64,000 nucleotides of DNA from Pantoea nemavictus (GTDB taxonomy: Bacteria > Pseudomonadota > Gammaproteobacteria > Enterobacterales > Enterobacteriaceae). The DNA lies in the NCBI RefSeq assembly GCF_037479095.1, contig NZ_JBBGZW010000001.1, positions 3,782,001-3,846,000 on the forward strand, written 5' to 3'. Of this stretch, positions 24,288 through 32,128 are shown in pieces; position 1 is the stretch's first letter, and every line of letters begins with the position of its first letter. Made by a program: the position numbers and the translations under genes. The notes below the pieces were generated by a model. That model saw only the letters and a list, made by a program, of their open reading frames with translations, had not been told where the DNA came from and ran no database searches.

Positions 24288-24322
24288 TTACTTAGCGTAG
24301 ACAACTATGCTACAGATGGAAA
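24288..24322 (-). promoter_or_regulatory. Putative gtrAB promoter
   Basis: On the minus strand CTACGCTAAGTAA (24300-24288) resembles a sigma-S-type extended -10 (CTACNCT). A poor -35 (TTTCCA, 24322-24317) lies 17 bp upstream of TACGCT. The 13-mer is identical to one upstream of the CsbD-like gene. The predicted leader is about 30 bases. Confidence 0.4.
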
Positions 24323-24395
24323 ATTAATCTGTGGGGGAGAGTCAGCGATTAACACGCTATACATCTGCAAGGGGTATTGCCGCGCAACGGGTCAG

Positions 24396-24423
24396 AAAAA
24401 AAACGGGAGCCACTGGCTCCCGT
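24396..24423 (-). terminator. Terminator of the ybdG-like gene
   Basis: On the minus strand a 10-bp inverted repeat (ACGGGAGCCA / TGGCTCCCGT, 24423-24403) is followed by eight T residues. It lies 15 bp after the stop of the channel gene and differs by one base from the icd terminator palindrome. The stretch 24258-24402 between it and gtrA holds only the putative gtr promoter and no gene. Confidence 0.88.
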
Positions 24424-24437
24424 TGTTTATCGACAGA

Positions 24438-25694
24438 TTAGTCGACTTGCTGCTCATGGGAGGTTGTCTGCTGCGCACGCTCCTGAGAAAGTCGCCAGAA
24501 ATCGCTGCCGCCGGGATGTTGATACATCCGCAGCGAAAATTGACCGACAATGGCATAGATATATTCGAAAATGGCCGACTGGGAGTTCTCGTAATCCACC
24601 CACAGCACTGACGAGGTAAAGCAATAGACCTCCACCGGCAGCCCTTCAGGCGACGGTTTCATCGCGCGCACCACGATATACATATCCTTCTTAATATCGT
24701 CCCGCTGCGACAGCCACGCCGTCAGGTATTTACGAAACACGGTCAGATTAGTGATGCCGTTTTCAGCAAACCAGCGTTCGCCCACCGCATTGCTGTCGCG
24801 GCCATCCATCAATGCCGAAAGCTGCTCACTGACGCCACGGATCTGGCTCATCTGCTGCACCATGTCATGGTCGAGAAAACGTATCGACATCTGATCAAGA
24901 TGAAAACTGCGCATAATGCGGCGTGCGCCGGAGGAGAACATCGCCTGCCAGTTGGTGTAGGTTTCGGTGAGGAAATTTTTGGTCGGGATGCGCGACAGCG
25001 TATTATCCCAGTTGCGTATGGTGATGGTGTGCAGCGCGATATCGATCACTTCACCGCTGATGCCGTTGTCCGGCATTTCGATCCAGTCACCGAGTTGCAA
25101 AACATCGTTCGAAGATACCTGAATATTGGCTACCAGCGACATCAACGTATGCTGGAACACCAACATTAATACCGCAGCCACGGCACCTAAACTGGAGATA
25201 ATGATCACCGGCGACTTATTCGACATAATCGCTAAAATCATGATCGCCGAAATAATGTGCACCAGAATCTTACCGACCTGAATATAGCCTTTGATTGAAT
25301 GATTCTTGCGCTTGGCTTTTTTGGAGTAAGAGTTATTAACAATCTCCAGCACTTCGGTAAAGAACAACGATAAATAGACGAAGAACAGAATGCCGCAGAT
25401 GGTCTTTATCGCTATCAACAGATGCTCGGGCAAATCCGGCATAAACTGCAGCAGATAATAGACGGTAATGACCGGAATAAAGTTGGAGAGTTTCTCCGAA
25501 AGTCGCACGTCCTTATCGAGCGGCACCTGATTTTTATGCGTGCTGAAGAACACCTTTCTGACGACTTTAACGATGAAGAATTTGCAGATCAGATGCGCAA
25601 TCATGCCGGCAAACATCAGTAACAACAGGCTAAATGCGGCAGACAACACCGTATTGCCTTCAATAAAATTTTGGATATTACTTAAATAAGTCAT
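24438..25694 (-). CDS. MscS-family channel, YbdG/MscM-like
   Basis: This is a mechanosensitive ion channel of the small-conductance superfamily. The 418-residue product has five membrane segments in the N-terminal half and the pore and beta region SPVIIISSLGAVAAVLMLVF...LVANIQVSSNDVLQLGDWIEMP, which aligns with E. coli YbdG. The C-terminal half also follows YbdG (SIRFLDHDMVQQM; DMYIVVRAMKPSPEGLPVEVYCFTSSVLW). Identity looks moderate, so it may be a paralog rather than the strict ortholog. The ATG at 25694 is preferred over a GTG at 25703. Confidence 0.85.
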   Translation of the reverse strand: MTYLSNIQNFIEGNTVLSAAFSLLLLMFAGMIAHLICKFFIVKVVRKVFFSTHKNQVPLDKDVRLSEKLSNFIPVITVYYLLQFMPDLPEHLLIAIKTICGILFFVYLSLFFTEVLEIVNNSYSKKAKRKNHSIKGYIQVGKILVHIISAIMILAIMSNKSPVIIISSLGAVAAVLMLVFQHTLMSLVANIQVSSNDVLQLGDWIEMPDNGISGEVIDIALHTITIRNWDNTLSRIPTKNFLTETYTNWQAMFSSGARRIMRSFHLDQMSIRFLDHDMVQQMSQIRGVSEQLSALMDGRDSNAVGERWFAENGITNLTVFRKYLTAWLSQRDDIKKDMYIVVRAMKPSPEGLPVEVYCFTSSVLWVDYENSQSAIFEYIYAIVGQFSLRMYQHPGGSDFWRLSQERAQQTTSHEQQVD

Positions 25695-25898
25695 TTCAAC
25701 CACGTGCCGGACAGTATTGGCGGGAATTCAAACATAAATGCGCGGTCGGCGATATGCGACGCGTGCGCAATATTCAACATCATTGCGGGTTTACAATCCC
25801 TTTCACAGAAATTTGAAACTGCTAGCATTTAAACGTTAACAGCCGTGTGTCATAGCGATTAAACCGTTATCTTCAGCGCTTACGATTGAGGAGGTGGT

Positions 25899-26096
25899 AT
25901 GCAAGGTGTGATCAAGTTCGTCAAAGGCTGGCTGCTGTTTTCGCTGTTGTGGGGCATTTTCATGTGGTTTGTTTCATGGCAGGCACAAGGCAAAGAGATT
26001 GGCATGGTGATCGTGATGAGCTTGTATGCAGGTTTAATTTATCAGGCGCTGATGACCATGGTAGCGCGCTATAAGGCGCGGCGAGCGCAGGTTTGA
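25899..26096 (+). CDS. Small two-span membrane protein, unknown function
   Basis: This 65-residue protein begins MQGVIKFVKGWLLFSLLWG and has two hydrophobic segments (about 9-27 and 34-53), followed by a basic tail (RYKARRAQV). A strong GAGGAGG site lies 8 bp upstream of the ATG. It converges on the CsbD-like gene across a shared terminator. I do not recognise a family. Confidence 0.7.
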   Translation: MQGVIKFVKGWLLFSLLWGIFMWFVSWQAQGKEIGMVIVMSLYAGLIYQALMTMVARYKARRAQV

Positions 26097-26120
26097 TTAT
26101 CATCCCACAAAACATGAAGA

Positions 26121-26144
26121 ACGGGGCCAGCGCGGCCCCGTTTT
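26121..26144. terminator. Bidirectional terminator
   Basis: The sequence ACGGGGCC-AGCGC-GGCCCCGT followed by TTTT lies between two convergent small genes. It can serve both strands, although the A-run on the other side is imperfect. Confidence 0.8.
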
Positions 26145-26150
26145 GACGGA

Positions 26151-26399
26151 TTATTTCCGTCCGAGCAGAAAACCGACAATCACACCAATGCTGGCTGCAA
26201 CAGCCAGACCGGTCGCGGGATTATCGCGTACCGATTTCACCACACAATCCGCTGCATCCTGAACCGCATAGCTGGCCTGAGCCGGATAGCGACGCGCCGC
26301 GCCTTTAGCTTGCTGACGGCGTGAACCGGTGAATTCGCCAAATTTTTCCTGGACGGCACCTGCCGCTTCATTCAATTTTGCTTCCGCTTTGTCGCTCAT
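26151..26399 (-). CDS. CsbD/DUF883-like stress protein
   Basis: This 82-residue protein starts MSDKAEAKLNEAAGAVQEKF, a CsbD-like pattern. It ends with a hydrophobic segment and the GFLLGRK tail typical of the ElaB/YgaM/YqjD (DUF883) family, whose members sit in the inner membrane and bind ribosomes in stationary phase. The central part is charged and helical. It is thus a hybrid of the two patterns. A sigma-S-type promoter is visible upstream. The function is inferred from the family only. Confidence 0.75.
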   Translation of the reverse strand: MSDKAEAKLNEAAGAVQEKFGEFTGSRRQQAKGAARRYPAQASYAVQDAADCVVKSVRDNPATGLAVAASIGVIVGFLLGRK

Positions 26400-26432
26400 G
26401 ATAACTCCCTGATAGTGGTGAATGTCTTACTT

Positions 26433-26461
26433 AGCGTAGTCAGAGAAACTGCAGTCGGCAA
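26433..26461 (-). promoter_or_regulatory. Putative sigma-S-type promoter of the CsbD-like gene
   Basis: On the minus strand TTGCCG (26461-26456) is followed after 17 bp by TACGCT (26438-26433) within CTACGCTAAGTAA. The preceding C and the trailing TAAG fit sigma-S preference. The predicted leader is about 25-30 bases. The same 13-mer stands upstream of gtrA. Confidence 0.5.
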
Positions 26462-26581
26462 ATGACGCAGCGGTAAAGGTTGTAACAGCAATTTGCAGTA
26501 CGCGAAAATTCTGCCCAGACTAAAAAGTGCTCAAGTGTACTTTTCTGCACGCCAAACGGACCCTTTTAAACGGGAGGAATC

Positions 26582-26800
26582 ATGAAACGCGATGTGCTGA
26601 ATGAAGACGATTATGATGAAGTGTGCCGGGTGATCGGCGATGCCGTAATTGTATTAACCGAACTGGGGCATGAGACCCGGCGGGAGGAGATCACCACGCT
26701 GCTGCAGCGCACTCGCCATCAGCGAGCGCATGATGAGCGGGATGAACAGCGCATGCTGAGCGGGATGAACAGCGCATGCTGGAGCACGCCATCCGTTTAG
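26582..26800 (+). CDS. YmgB/AriR-like protein with frameshifted C-terminus
   Basis: The 72-residue reading frame starts MKRDVLNEDDYDEVCRVIGD after a GGGAGGA site. Its pattern (VIGDAVIVLTELGHETRREEITTLLQ) recalls the small helical YmgB/AriR biofilm and acid-resistance regulators. After RMLE-type residues the frame is broken: a 23-bp tandem duplication (26735-26757 and 26758-26780) shifts it so it ends SGMNSACWSTPSV. Removing one copy restores RMLEHAIRLVRPN, with a stop at 26812-26814, which fits the family's final helix. The family call is tentative; the duplication is directly visible. Confidence 0.6.
   Translation: MKRDVLNEDDYDEVCRVIGDAVIVLTELGHETRREEITTLLQRTRHQRAHDERDEQRMLSGMNSACWSTPSV
26735..26780. 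repeat. 23-bp tandem duplication
   Basis: Positions 26735-26757 and 26758-26780 are identical 23-mers. Since 23 is not a multiple of three, the duplication shifts the reading frame of the gene that contains it. Confidence 0.97.
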
Positions 26801-26826
26801 TGCGGCCTAATTAGGCATAAAAACGA

Positions 26827-27378
26827 TTACTGTTTTCCCCGATAGGCGGGATACCAGCTGACCAAAAAGTGTCGCAGATGATCAAAACACCATTCTGCAT
26901 CGTCGGCCTGCTGGCAGTAATAGCGCAAGGTGACCTTCTCGTAGCGTATATGACGCTGATGCAGCGGTGACCAGCTCCAATCGAGCACGGCGCGCGCGTA
27001 ATTGATTAGCGTGCCACTCTGCATGCTGTGCTGTTTTTCCTGGCGGCTGAGGTAGAGCTCAAACGCCTGATCGAGACTTTGTGTCTCTTCACTGCTGGCG
27101 CTTGCTAGCGTCGGGCGAAACGCCACATCGATAAAACCACATACCCCGTCTTCACGCTGCTGCCAGTCGCAGGCCAGCGTCATAAACAGACCATCCTGTA
27201 AATTCACCTCTTCCAGCAGACGGCGCAAATTTTCTGAATGTTGCCCGGCGGCAATCTCATCAATCCGCGTGGTTTCCAGCGTGAGGTCAAATCCACACGG
27301 GTTGACTGAGCCATCTGCATTGGTGCTGGCAGGGAAGGGGAAATCGATATAGCCGTTGTTATCCAGACACTTTTCCAT
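26827..27378 (-). CDS. Hypothetical protein
   Basis: This 183-residue cytoplasmic protein begins MEKCLDNNGYIDFPFPASTN. It has no signal peptide or membrane segment, is rich in Trp, Tyr and His towards the C-terminus (ending FLVSWYPAYRGKQ), and contains three cysteines in its N-terminal half. I recognise no family. It is convergent with the YmgB-like gene and is followed upstream by a lipoprotein gene on the same strand, 61 bp away. Confidence 0.6.
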   Translation of the reverse strand: MEKCLDNNGYIDFPFPASTNADGSVNPCGFDLTLETTRIDEIAAGQHSENLRRLLEEVNLQDGLFMTLACDWQQREDGVCGFIDVAFRPTLASASSEETQSLDQAFELYLSRQEKQHSMQSGTLINYARAVLDWSWSPLHQRHIRYEKVTLRYYCQQADDAEWCFDHLRHFLVSWYPAYRGKQ

Positions 27379-27439
27379 AAAGCCGATCCGTAACGTAAGA
27401 TAGCCGGAGAATAAACCATCGCGCGCGACGGCGCACGGC

Positions 27440-27784
27440 TTATGGGCACGTCCAGGTGATCATGGTGTTCTGGTAGGGATTGATCAGGCGGAACTGTTTA
27501 TCCGACAGGCGTTGCGCATAGAAACCTTCAGCGGTAATCGCCGAGGGCACATACTGGAAGCGATCGGTAGAGTGCAGCGTGCCGCTTTGGACTTTTACCC
27601 CATCGCGGGAGACGGCAAACGCGCTCACCAAATCAAAAATTCGTGCCTGAGTATTGCCCATTGACTGGCCATAAATCGTCGACACGTCGCCCGGACAGTC
27701 GACACCTTTGGGTGCCGAACTGCAGCCAGCTAAAACTAAAAGGGTGAGTACAACCGTGATTCGCCACATGAGCACCTGCTTCAT
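27440..27784 (-). CDS. Small lipoprotein, unknown function
   Basis: This 114-residue product has a lipoprotein signal ending in VLAGC followed by SSAPKGVDCPGD. Serine after the lipid cysteine predicts an outer-membrane location. Two further cysteines (in DCPGD and in the terminal WTCP) could form a disulfide. The ATG at 27784 is chosen because it has an AGGGA site and gives a normal signal length; ATGs at 27799 and 27769 are possible. I do not recognise a family. Confidence 0.65.
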   Translation of the reverse strand: MKQVLMWRITVVLTLLVLAGCSSAPKGVDCPGDVSTIYGQSMGNTQARIFDLVSAFAVSRDGVKVQSGTLHSTDRFQYVPSAITAEGFYAQRLSDKQFRLINPYQNTMITWTCP

Positions 27785-27968
27785 TCCCTGGTTTGCCATG
27801 GCACGCCAATGCGTACTGATAAGTGGATCATAGCAGGTCTGACGCTGCTTCCCATTTGTCATTTGTATAATCGTTAAGCGGAAGGAATGTAAGGGGGTGA
27901 CTTTAGTAGCAGATAAACGTTATTCTTGCCAGCGTTGCGCACCAGGTAAGCAAAACAAGGGTAAATGA

Positions 27969-28148
27969 ATGAAAGAAGAAGAAGCGAGTTTAATGATTCT
28001 TCAGCACGCGATCGACAAATTAGAAGCCGACAAAAAAAAGCAGATTATGAGCTGTGTAGCGGCCATCCAGGAAGTGATGCAGCGTTTTGAAGCCGAAGAG
28101 GCTGGGCTGGCATTGATGTTAGTGGCCGCGCAGGTGGCCGCTGAGTGA
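27969..28148 (+). CDS. Small helical hypothetical protein
   Basis: This is a 59-residue reading frame starting MKEEEASLMILQHAIDKLEA with an AAGGG site 8 bp upstream and ending AQVAAE before TGA. The composition (Glu, Lys, Ala, Met) suggests an amphipathic helical protein. An overlapping ATG four bases upstream gives a less protein-like 42-residue frame. I know no homolog. Confidence 0.5.
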   Translation: MKEEEASLMILQHAIDKLEADKKKQIMSCVAAIQEVMQRFEAEEAGLALMLVAAQVAAE

Positions 28149-28188
28149 TTCTCACTGCTGGTAATCTGATCACGCTGTCCATTTGATA

Positions 28189-28233
28189 GCATTGCTGCTG
28201 CGCGGTTGATACGGCTAGCCGCAGCAGCAATGC
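28189..28233. repeat. 14-bp inverted repeat
   Basis: GCATTGCTGCTGCG (28189-28202) and CGCAGCAGCAATGC (28220-28233) are perfectly complementary around a 17-base loop, 40 bp after a small gene. No T-run follows, so a simple intrinsic terminator is unlikely on the plus strand. Confidence 0.6.
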
Positions 28234-28311
28234 CATTAGCGATTAATTTGTGTTACCCTCCGAGCAAGAAAATCCCAACGAAATCATCATGTAACCTCAG
28301 CGGAGAATCCA

Positions 28312-28695
28312 ATGAAGGCGATAGTAATGGCCGTTGGCGTGCTGGCTTGTCAGATTGCGCCCGCCTGGAGCGAAACCGAATATCAAATCACCTGTCCCGG
28401 CCGTCCCACCATGACGGTATCGCGTGCCGAATATGGCTTAAGCACCTTGATGTGGCCGACGCGCCATTTCCAGATTGCCGCCGGGCAGCAGCGCACCAGC
28501 CTGAAAGGGGGAGATAAAGTTGCCATCACCCGTTTTCGTAATGGCGATCAGTTAATCGTCAATAAAAACAACGATGAAACCTTCTTTGTCTATGCCGACA
28601 GCAATAAGCTGCTGCCGTGCAGCCGCACGGAGAAGCGCGATGCGCAGATTCTTTCACTGGAACGTTACGACGACAGCGCGCGCCCGAACTCCTGA
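28312..28695 (+). CDS. Exported hypothetical protein
   Basis: This 127-residue protein has a signal peptide (MKAIVMAVGVLACQIAPAWS) and a mature part starting ETEYQITCPGRPTMTVSR. Two mature cysteines (TCPG and LLPCSR) may pair. It has a GGAGA site before the ATG. It is probably periplasmic and I recognise no family. It ends 1 bp from the convergent hydrolase gene. Confidence 0.65.
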   Translation: MKAIVMAVGVLACQIAPAWSETEYQITCPGRPTMTVSRAEYGLSTLMWPTRHFQIAAGQQRTSLKGGDKVAITRFRNGDQLIVNKNNDETFFVYADSNKLLPCSRTEKRDAQILSLERYDDSARPNS

Positions 28696-28696
28696 T

Positions 28697-29359
28697 TCAA
28701 ATCAATTGCCGCTGGCGCAAATCCAGCGGCGACTGTTCCGCCTCATCAATGGCGGCCAGCCAGCTCTGTAAATTCACCTTCGCCCACGAAAGATGTCCGC
28801 GCGTGGTGCTCATCAATACCACATCAGGCCGCAATGAGCGGTAAAGCTCCAGCGACTGCTGCAACTCGCTGGGATTACTCTCTGGCATCAGCACGCTGAT
28901 CCAGCGATGGTAGTCGCGGGTCAAGGTATCGCCGACAAACAGATAAGTATGGCCGAGCGGAGAGTGATAGAGATAGCTGCTGCTGCCGGGCGTGTGGCCC
29001 GGCGTGGGCAATAGGTGAAAATCGCCGAAGTGCGTCTCGTGCTGCGTGAAGGTTTCGTCAGGCTCAATCACTAAGCTAACCGGCCCAAGCGAACGGCTAT
29101 GGCAGTAGATTGCGCTATTAAAGCGTTGCTGAATGGCTATCGCGCCCGGTGCCGCTTCATGCCAGTGCGTGAAATAGTGGCGGATAACCCCGCCAGCCTC
29201 GTCGAGGAATTCGTGGTCGAGCGGATGCTCCACGCGACCAATCAGCAAATTACCGCGCGGATGGCGCAGCATAAAGCCGTGCATCATCAAATCGCTTGCC
29301 GTCTCTTCGGCGGGGAATTCGGGCGTGGAGATCCACAAGTCGTCGTACAGTGGCTTCAT
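28697..29359 (-). CDS. Metallo-beta-lactamase-fold protein with altered metal motif
   Basis: This 220-residue cytoplasmic protein has an MBL-like fold pattern: a beta core, PTPGHTPGSSSYLY (third metal-ligand motif) and FVGDTLTRD (bridging aspartate). The first motif, normally HxHxDH, reads THWHEAAPG, so the Asp and last His are missing. The final motif is also atypical (STTRGHLSW). It may bind a single metal or have lost hydrolase activity. It follows ldcA by 23 bp on the same strand with an AGGAG site. Confidence 0.75.
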   Translation of the reverse strand: MKPLYDDLWISTPEFPAEETASDLMMHGFMLRHPRGNLLIGRVEHPLDHEFLDEAGGVIRHYFTHWHEAAPGAIAIQQRFNSAIYCHSRSLGPVSLVIEPDETFTQHETHFGDFHLLPTPGHTPGSSSYLYHSPLGHTYLFVGDTLTRDYHRWISVLMPESNPSELQQSLELYRSLRPDVVLMSTTRGHLSWAKVNLQSWLAAIDEAEQSPLDLRQRQLI

Positions 29360-29382
29360 TGTCGGTCTCCTGCGGCAAAACG

Positions 29383-30306
29383 TTAGCGCAATGTCGGGTG
29401 GCCGGTGAAGGCGAACTGTGCTTCTCCATTCTCAATCTGCAACGTGGCGCTGGCACCCAGCGGCAGCGTCACGGTGTCGGCATCGTGACCAAAAGCCAGA
29501 TCGCTAATTACCGGAATCTGGTACGCATCACGCATGCGCTGCCACACGGTGGCGAAATCAAAACCATTGTCGTAAGCCGACAGCGAGGTACTGGTAAAGC
29601 TGCCGGTGATAATCGCTTGCTGACGCGGCAAAATGCCACTCTGCTGCAGCTGAATCAGCATACGCTCGATGCGGAACGGGTGCTCGTTGACATCTTCGAT
29701 CACCAGAATGCCGCCTTCAATTTGCGGCATCCACGGCGTACCAATCAGCGAGCATATCATCGCCAAATTGCCGCCCCATAACGTACCTTGCCAACGGCCC
29801 TGATCCGGGCTTTCACTGCGCCAGTTTAGGTTAACTGTAGGTGATGTTAGCGCTTGCCAAAAGTGTGCCTCGGTAAAATCAGATAATGCCTCTGCGCCGA
29901 AGTTACCGGCCAGCATCGGCCCACTGAAGGTAACCAGGCCAGTTTGCGCCAGCAGTGCCAGCTGAATAGCGGTGAAATCGCTGTGTCCACATAGTGCCAC
30001 CGGCTGATTAAGCAATCGACGCTGCAGGCCGATGTAATCGATCTTATCGAGCAACCGTGATGCGCCATAACCGCCGCGTACGGCCAGCACGATATCGGGA
30101 AGATGTTCCAGCGTTGCCAACCCATTGATATCATCCAACCGCTCAACATCATCACCAGCAAAACGTTGATAGCGGCGAGTAATCGCTGATTGATTCTGCA
30201 GGTGATGGCCTGCGGCCTGTAAACGGCTGACCGCGCGCTGGGCGGCGTCCTGATTGTGGCAATAGCCGGAAGGGGCGATGAGACGTAGCGTGCGGGGAGT
30301 AACCAT
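29383..30306 (-). CDS. ldcA: LdcA L,D-carboxypeptidase
   Basis: This cytoplasmic S66-family enzyme removes the terminal D-Ala from recycled murein tetrapeptides. The 307-residue product (E. coli 304) has the nucleophile in CGHSDFTAIQ (S109), the LAVRGGYGASRLL motif, the glutamate in EDVNEHPFRIERM, and the terminal histidine in FGHDADTVTLPLGA. The ATG at 30306 is chosen because LRLIAPSGYC then aligns with the family start and an AGGA site precedes it. It diverges from emtA as in E. coli. Confidence 0.94.
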   Translation of the reverse strand: MVTPRTLRLIAPSGYCHNQDAAQRAVSRLQAAGHHLQNQSAITRRYQRFAGDDVERLDDINGLATLEHLPDIVLAVRGGYGASRLLDKIDYIGLQRRLLNQPVALCGHSDFTAIQLALLAQTGLVTFSGPMLAGNFGAEALSDFTEAHFWQALTSPTVNLNWRSESPDQGRWQGTLWGGNLAMICSLIGTPWMPQIEGGILVIEDVNEHPFRIERMLIQLQQSGILPRQQAIITGSFTSTSLSAYDNGFDFATVWQRMRDAYQIPVISDLAFGHDADTVTLPLGASATLQIENGEAQFAFTGHPTLR

Positions 30307-30469
30307 AACTTCCATCCTGCTGTAGAGTGGCCTGCCGATGATGTCGAAATGCGTTATTGAAGTCACGGTAGCATAAGGTTTTTTATCGATTTAGGATAAA
30401 CGGTAATTTTGCATCGCGCTGCGCCAGGTATGATAGCTTGCGCCAACCCTATTGCGGAACCAAAAATCA

Positions 30470-31099
30470 GTGAAAATTCGCCTACTTATGCTTTCTGCAC
30501 TGCTGCTTGCGGGCTGTTCAAGTGAGCCGGAAAAACCGGCACTGCCCGAGAAGAATACGCCGTTAACCCAGGCTCCGCCGTCGAAAGTGAATGATGCATG
30601 GTCAATGTTTACCGAAGATGCCGCCAGTCATTATGGCGTTGATGAGAAGTTAATCAGCGCCATTATTAGTGTCGAATCCGGAGGCAATCCCACCGTAGTG
30701 AGCCGCTCCAATGCGGTTGGGTTGATGCAAATTAAGGCGTCCACCGCCGGTCGCGAAGTCTATCGCACCCAAGGCCGCCACGGTCAGCCGTCCTCTTCTG
30801 AGCTGCGCGATCCGGCGAAGAACATCGATATCGGTGCAGCATATCTGAAAATTCTGCAGGACTCGGCGCTGGCCGGCATTCGCGATCCGCTGACGCTGCG
30901 TTATGCCACCATCGTTTCCTACGCCAACGGTGCAGGGGCGTTGTTGCGCACCTTCTCGCGCGACCGCGATCGTGCCATTGCGATGATCAACTCCATGACG
31001 CCGGATGAGTTTTACCAGCACGTCCAGAACAAACATCCGGCGGCGCAGGCCCCGCGTTATTTGTGGAAGGTTACCACCGCGTATCGCACCATCGGGTAA
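30470..31099 (+). CDS. emtA: EmtA (MltE) membrane-bound lytic transglycosylase
   Basis: This outer-membrane lipoprotein is an endo-acting murein transglycosylase. The 209-residue product has a lipobox LLLAGC (C16), the catalytic glutamate in ISVESGGNPT (E69), and the family's SNAVGLMQIKAST and VSYANGAGALLRTF motifs. The GTG at 30470 (MKIRLLMLSALLLAGC) is chosen by alignment with the E. coli start; the upstream TTG gives an over-long N-terminus. Confidence 0.92.
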   Translation: MKIRLLMLSALLLAGCSSEPEKPALPEKNTPLTQAPPSKVNDAWSMFTEDAASHYGVDEKLISAIISVESGGNPTVVSRSNAVGLMQIKASTAGREVYRTQGRHGQPSSSELRDPAKNIDIGAAYLKILQDSALAGIRDPLTLRYATIVSYANGAGALLRTFSRDRDRAIAMINSMTPDEFYQHVQNKHPAAQAPRYLWKVTTAYRTIG

Positions 31100-31100
31100 T

Positions 31101-31136
31101 GTTGATAAGGTCGCCATTCCTGGCGACCTTATCAAC
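31101..31136. repeat. Dispersed hairpin repeat (second-hairpin type), copy 2
   Basis: This is a perfect 16-bp inverted repeat with a 4-base loop, containing GGTCGCCAT-TCC-TGGCGACC. It matches the second hairpin of the repeats at 13651-13670 and 39885-39904. It starts 2 bp after the emtA stop and may also end emtA transcription. It marks the left edge of the inserted sugar locus. Confidence 0.7.
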
Positions 31137-31177
31137 AATCGCACTACCATAGCGACCTGACTAACAACCCCACCACA

Positions 31178-32128
31178 TCAACCCTCAGCCAATAATCTCG
31201 CCGTCGGATAATCGACAATCAACACCTGCACATAGCCGCCGCGTAACGCGCCGCGAATCGCCTGCGCTTTCTCTTTGCCGCCGGCGAGTGCCACCACTTG
31301 CGGACAGCGTTTAACCTGCGCCAGCTCCATACCAATCACCGGATCTTCTGCCGCGCTCAGCACCGGCTGACCATCGGCATCGAAATAGTGCAGGCAAATA
31401 TCACCCACCGCGCCACGTTCGGCCAGCGTGCGCAGCATCTCGCCGTCGTAATAGTTGCCGGAGTTACGTAGCAGGGCGGATGGCTCGAGATCGCCAATGC
31501 CGACAATCGCCAGGTCCACCTGATCAAACTTCTCCAGTACCACCGCCACCTCGGGATTAACCGACAAACGCTGGCGATCCTGCACCGAATGCTCAATCGA
31601 TTGCGATGGCAGCAGCCACGCTGGACAATCCAGCAGCGCCGCCAGATTCTGCGTCAGAATCGTCGCCTGCACGTTGCCATTGGCGCCCACGCCGCCCAGC
31701 AGCTGAATCACGCCTTTACAGGGCGCGCTCAGCGGATGCAGGGCATCCACCATGGCACGAATGGTGCCGCTCCAGGACGAAATGCCAATCAGCTCATCGG
31801 CACGCAGACGCGTTTCCAGATAGTGCGCGGCAGCGGAACCAATCGCCTGTTTAATCTGCAAAGCCGATGCCTGATCCGGCACATCCACCACGATCACCTG
31901 CGGCAGTTGATACAGCTGCTCAATGGCTTTTTCCAGTTCGGGAAACACGTTGGCGGGCGGTACCACGCTGATCTTCACCACACCTTCTTTTATGCTGCGA
32001 TTGAGAATGCGCGACACGAAGGATTGCGACAGCTTCAGCAGCTGCGCGATGTCGGATTGCTTCCTGCCTTCCACATAATAGAGCGTGGCGATTTTCACCA
32101 TCAGCCGCTGTTCATCCTGTTTTGCCAT
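31178..32128 (-). CDS. SorC-family sugar-responsive regulator
   Basis: This 316-residue transcription regulator has an N-terminal helix-turn-helix (residues about 20-45, GRKQSDIAQLLKLSQSFVSR) and a C-terminal sugar-phosphate-binding domain (IQLLGGVGANGNVQA; LAIVGIGDLEPSALL; RCPQVVALAGGKEKAQAI). SorC/LsrR-type proteins are usually repressors released by a phosphorylated sugar. It diverges from the ABC-transporter operon, which it very likely controls. The ligand is probably the product of the downstream kinase; that is inference. Confidence 0.88.
   Translation of the reverse strand: MAKQDEQRLMVKIATLYYVEGRKQSDIAQLLKLSQSFVSRILNRSIKEGVVKISVVPPANVFPELEKAIEQLYQLPQVIVVDVPDQASALQIKQAIGSAAAHYLETRLRADELIGISSWSGTIRAMVDALHPLSAPCKGVIQLLGGVGANGNVQATILTQNLAALLDCPAWLLPSQSIEHSVQDRQRLSVNPEVAVVLEKFDQVDLAIVGIGDLEPSALLRNSGNYYDGEMLRTLAERGAVGDICLHYFDADGQPVLSAAEDPVIGMELAQVKRCPQVVALAGGKEKAQAIRGALRGGYVQVLIVDYPTARLLAEG

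Noticed and set aside
22889..24437. Possible prophage integrated at icd
   Set aside because: There is no integrase, no duplicated icd 3' end and no phage structural gene. Only gtrAB is phage-like, so a prophage is not supported.
24267..24611. Open frame across the ybdG-like terminator
   Set aside because: It overlaps a clear terminator and the conserved end of the channel gene in antisense, and starts without a ribosome binding site.
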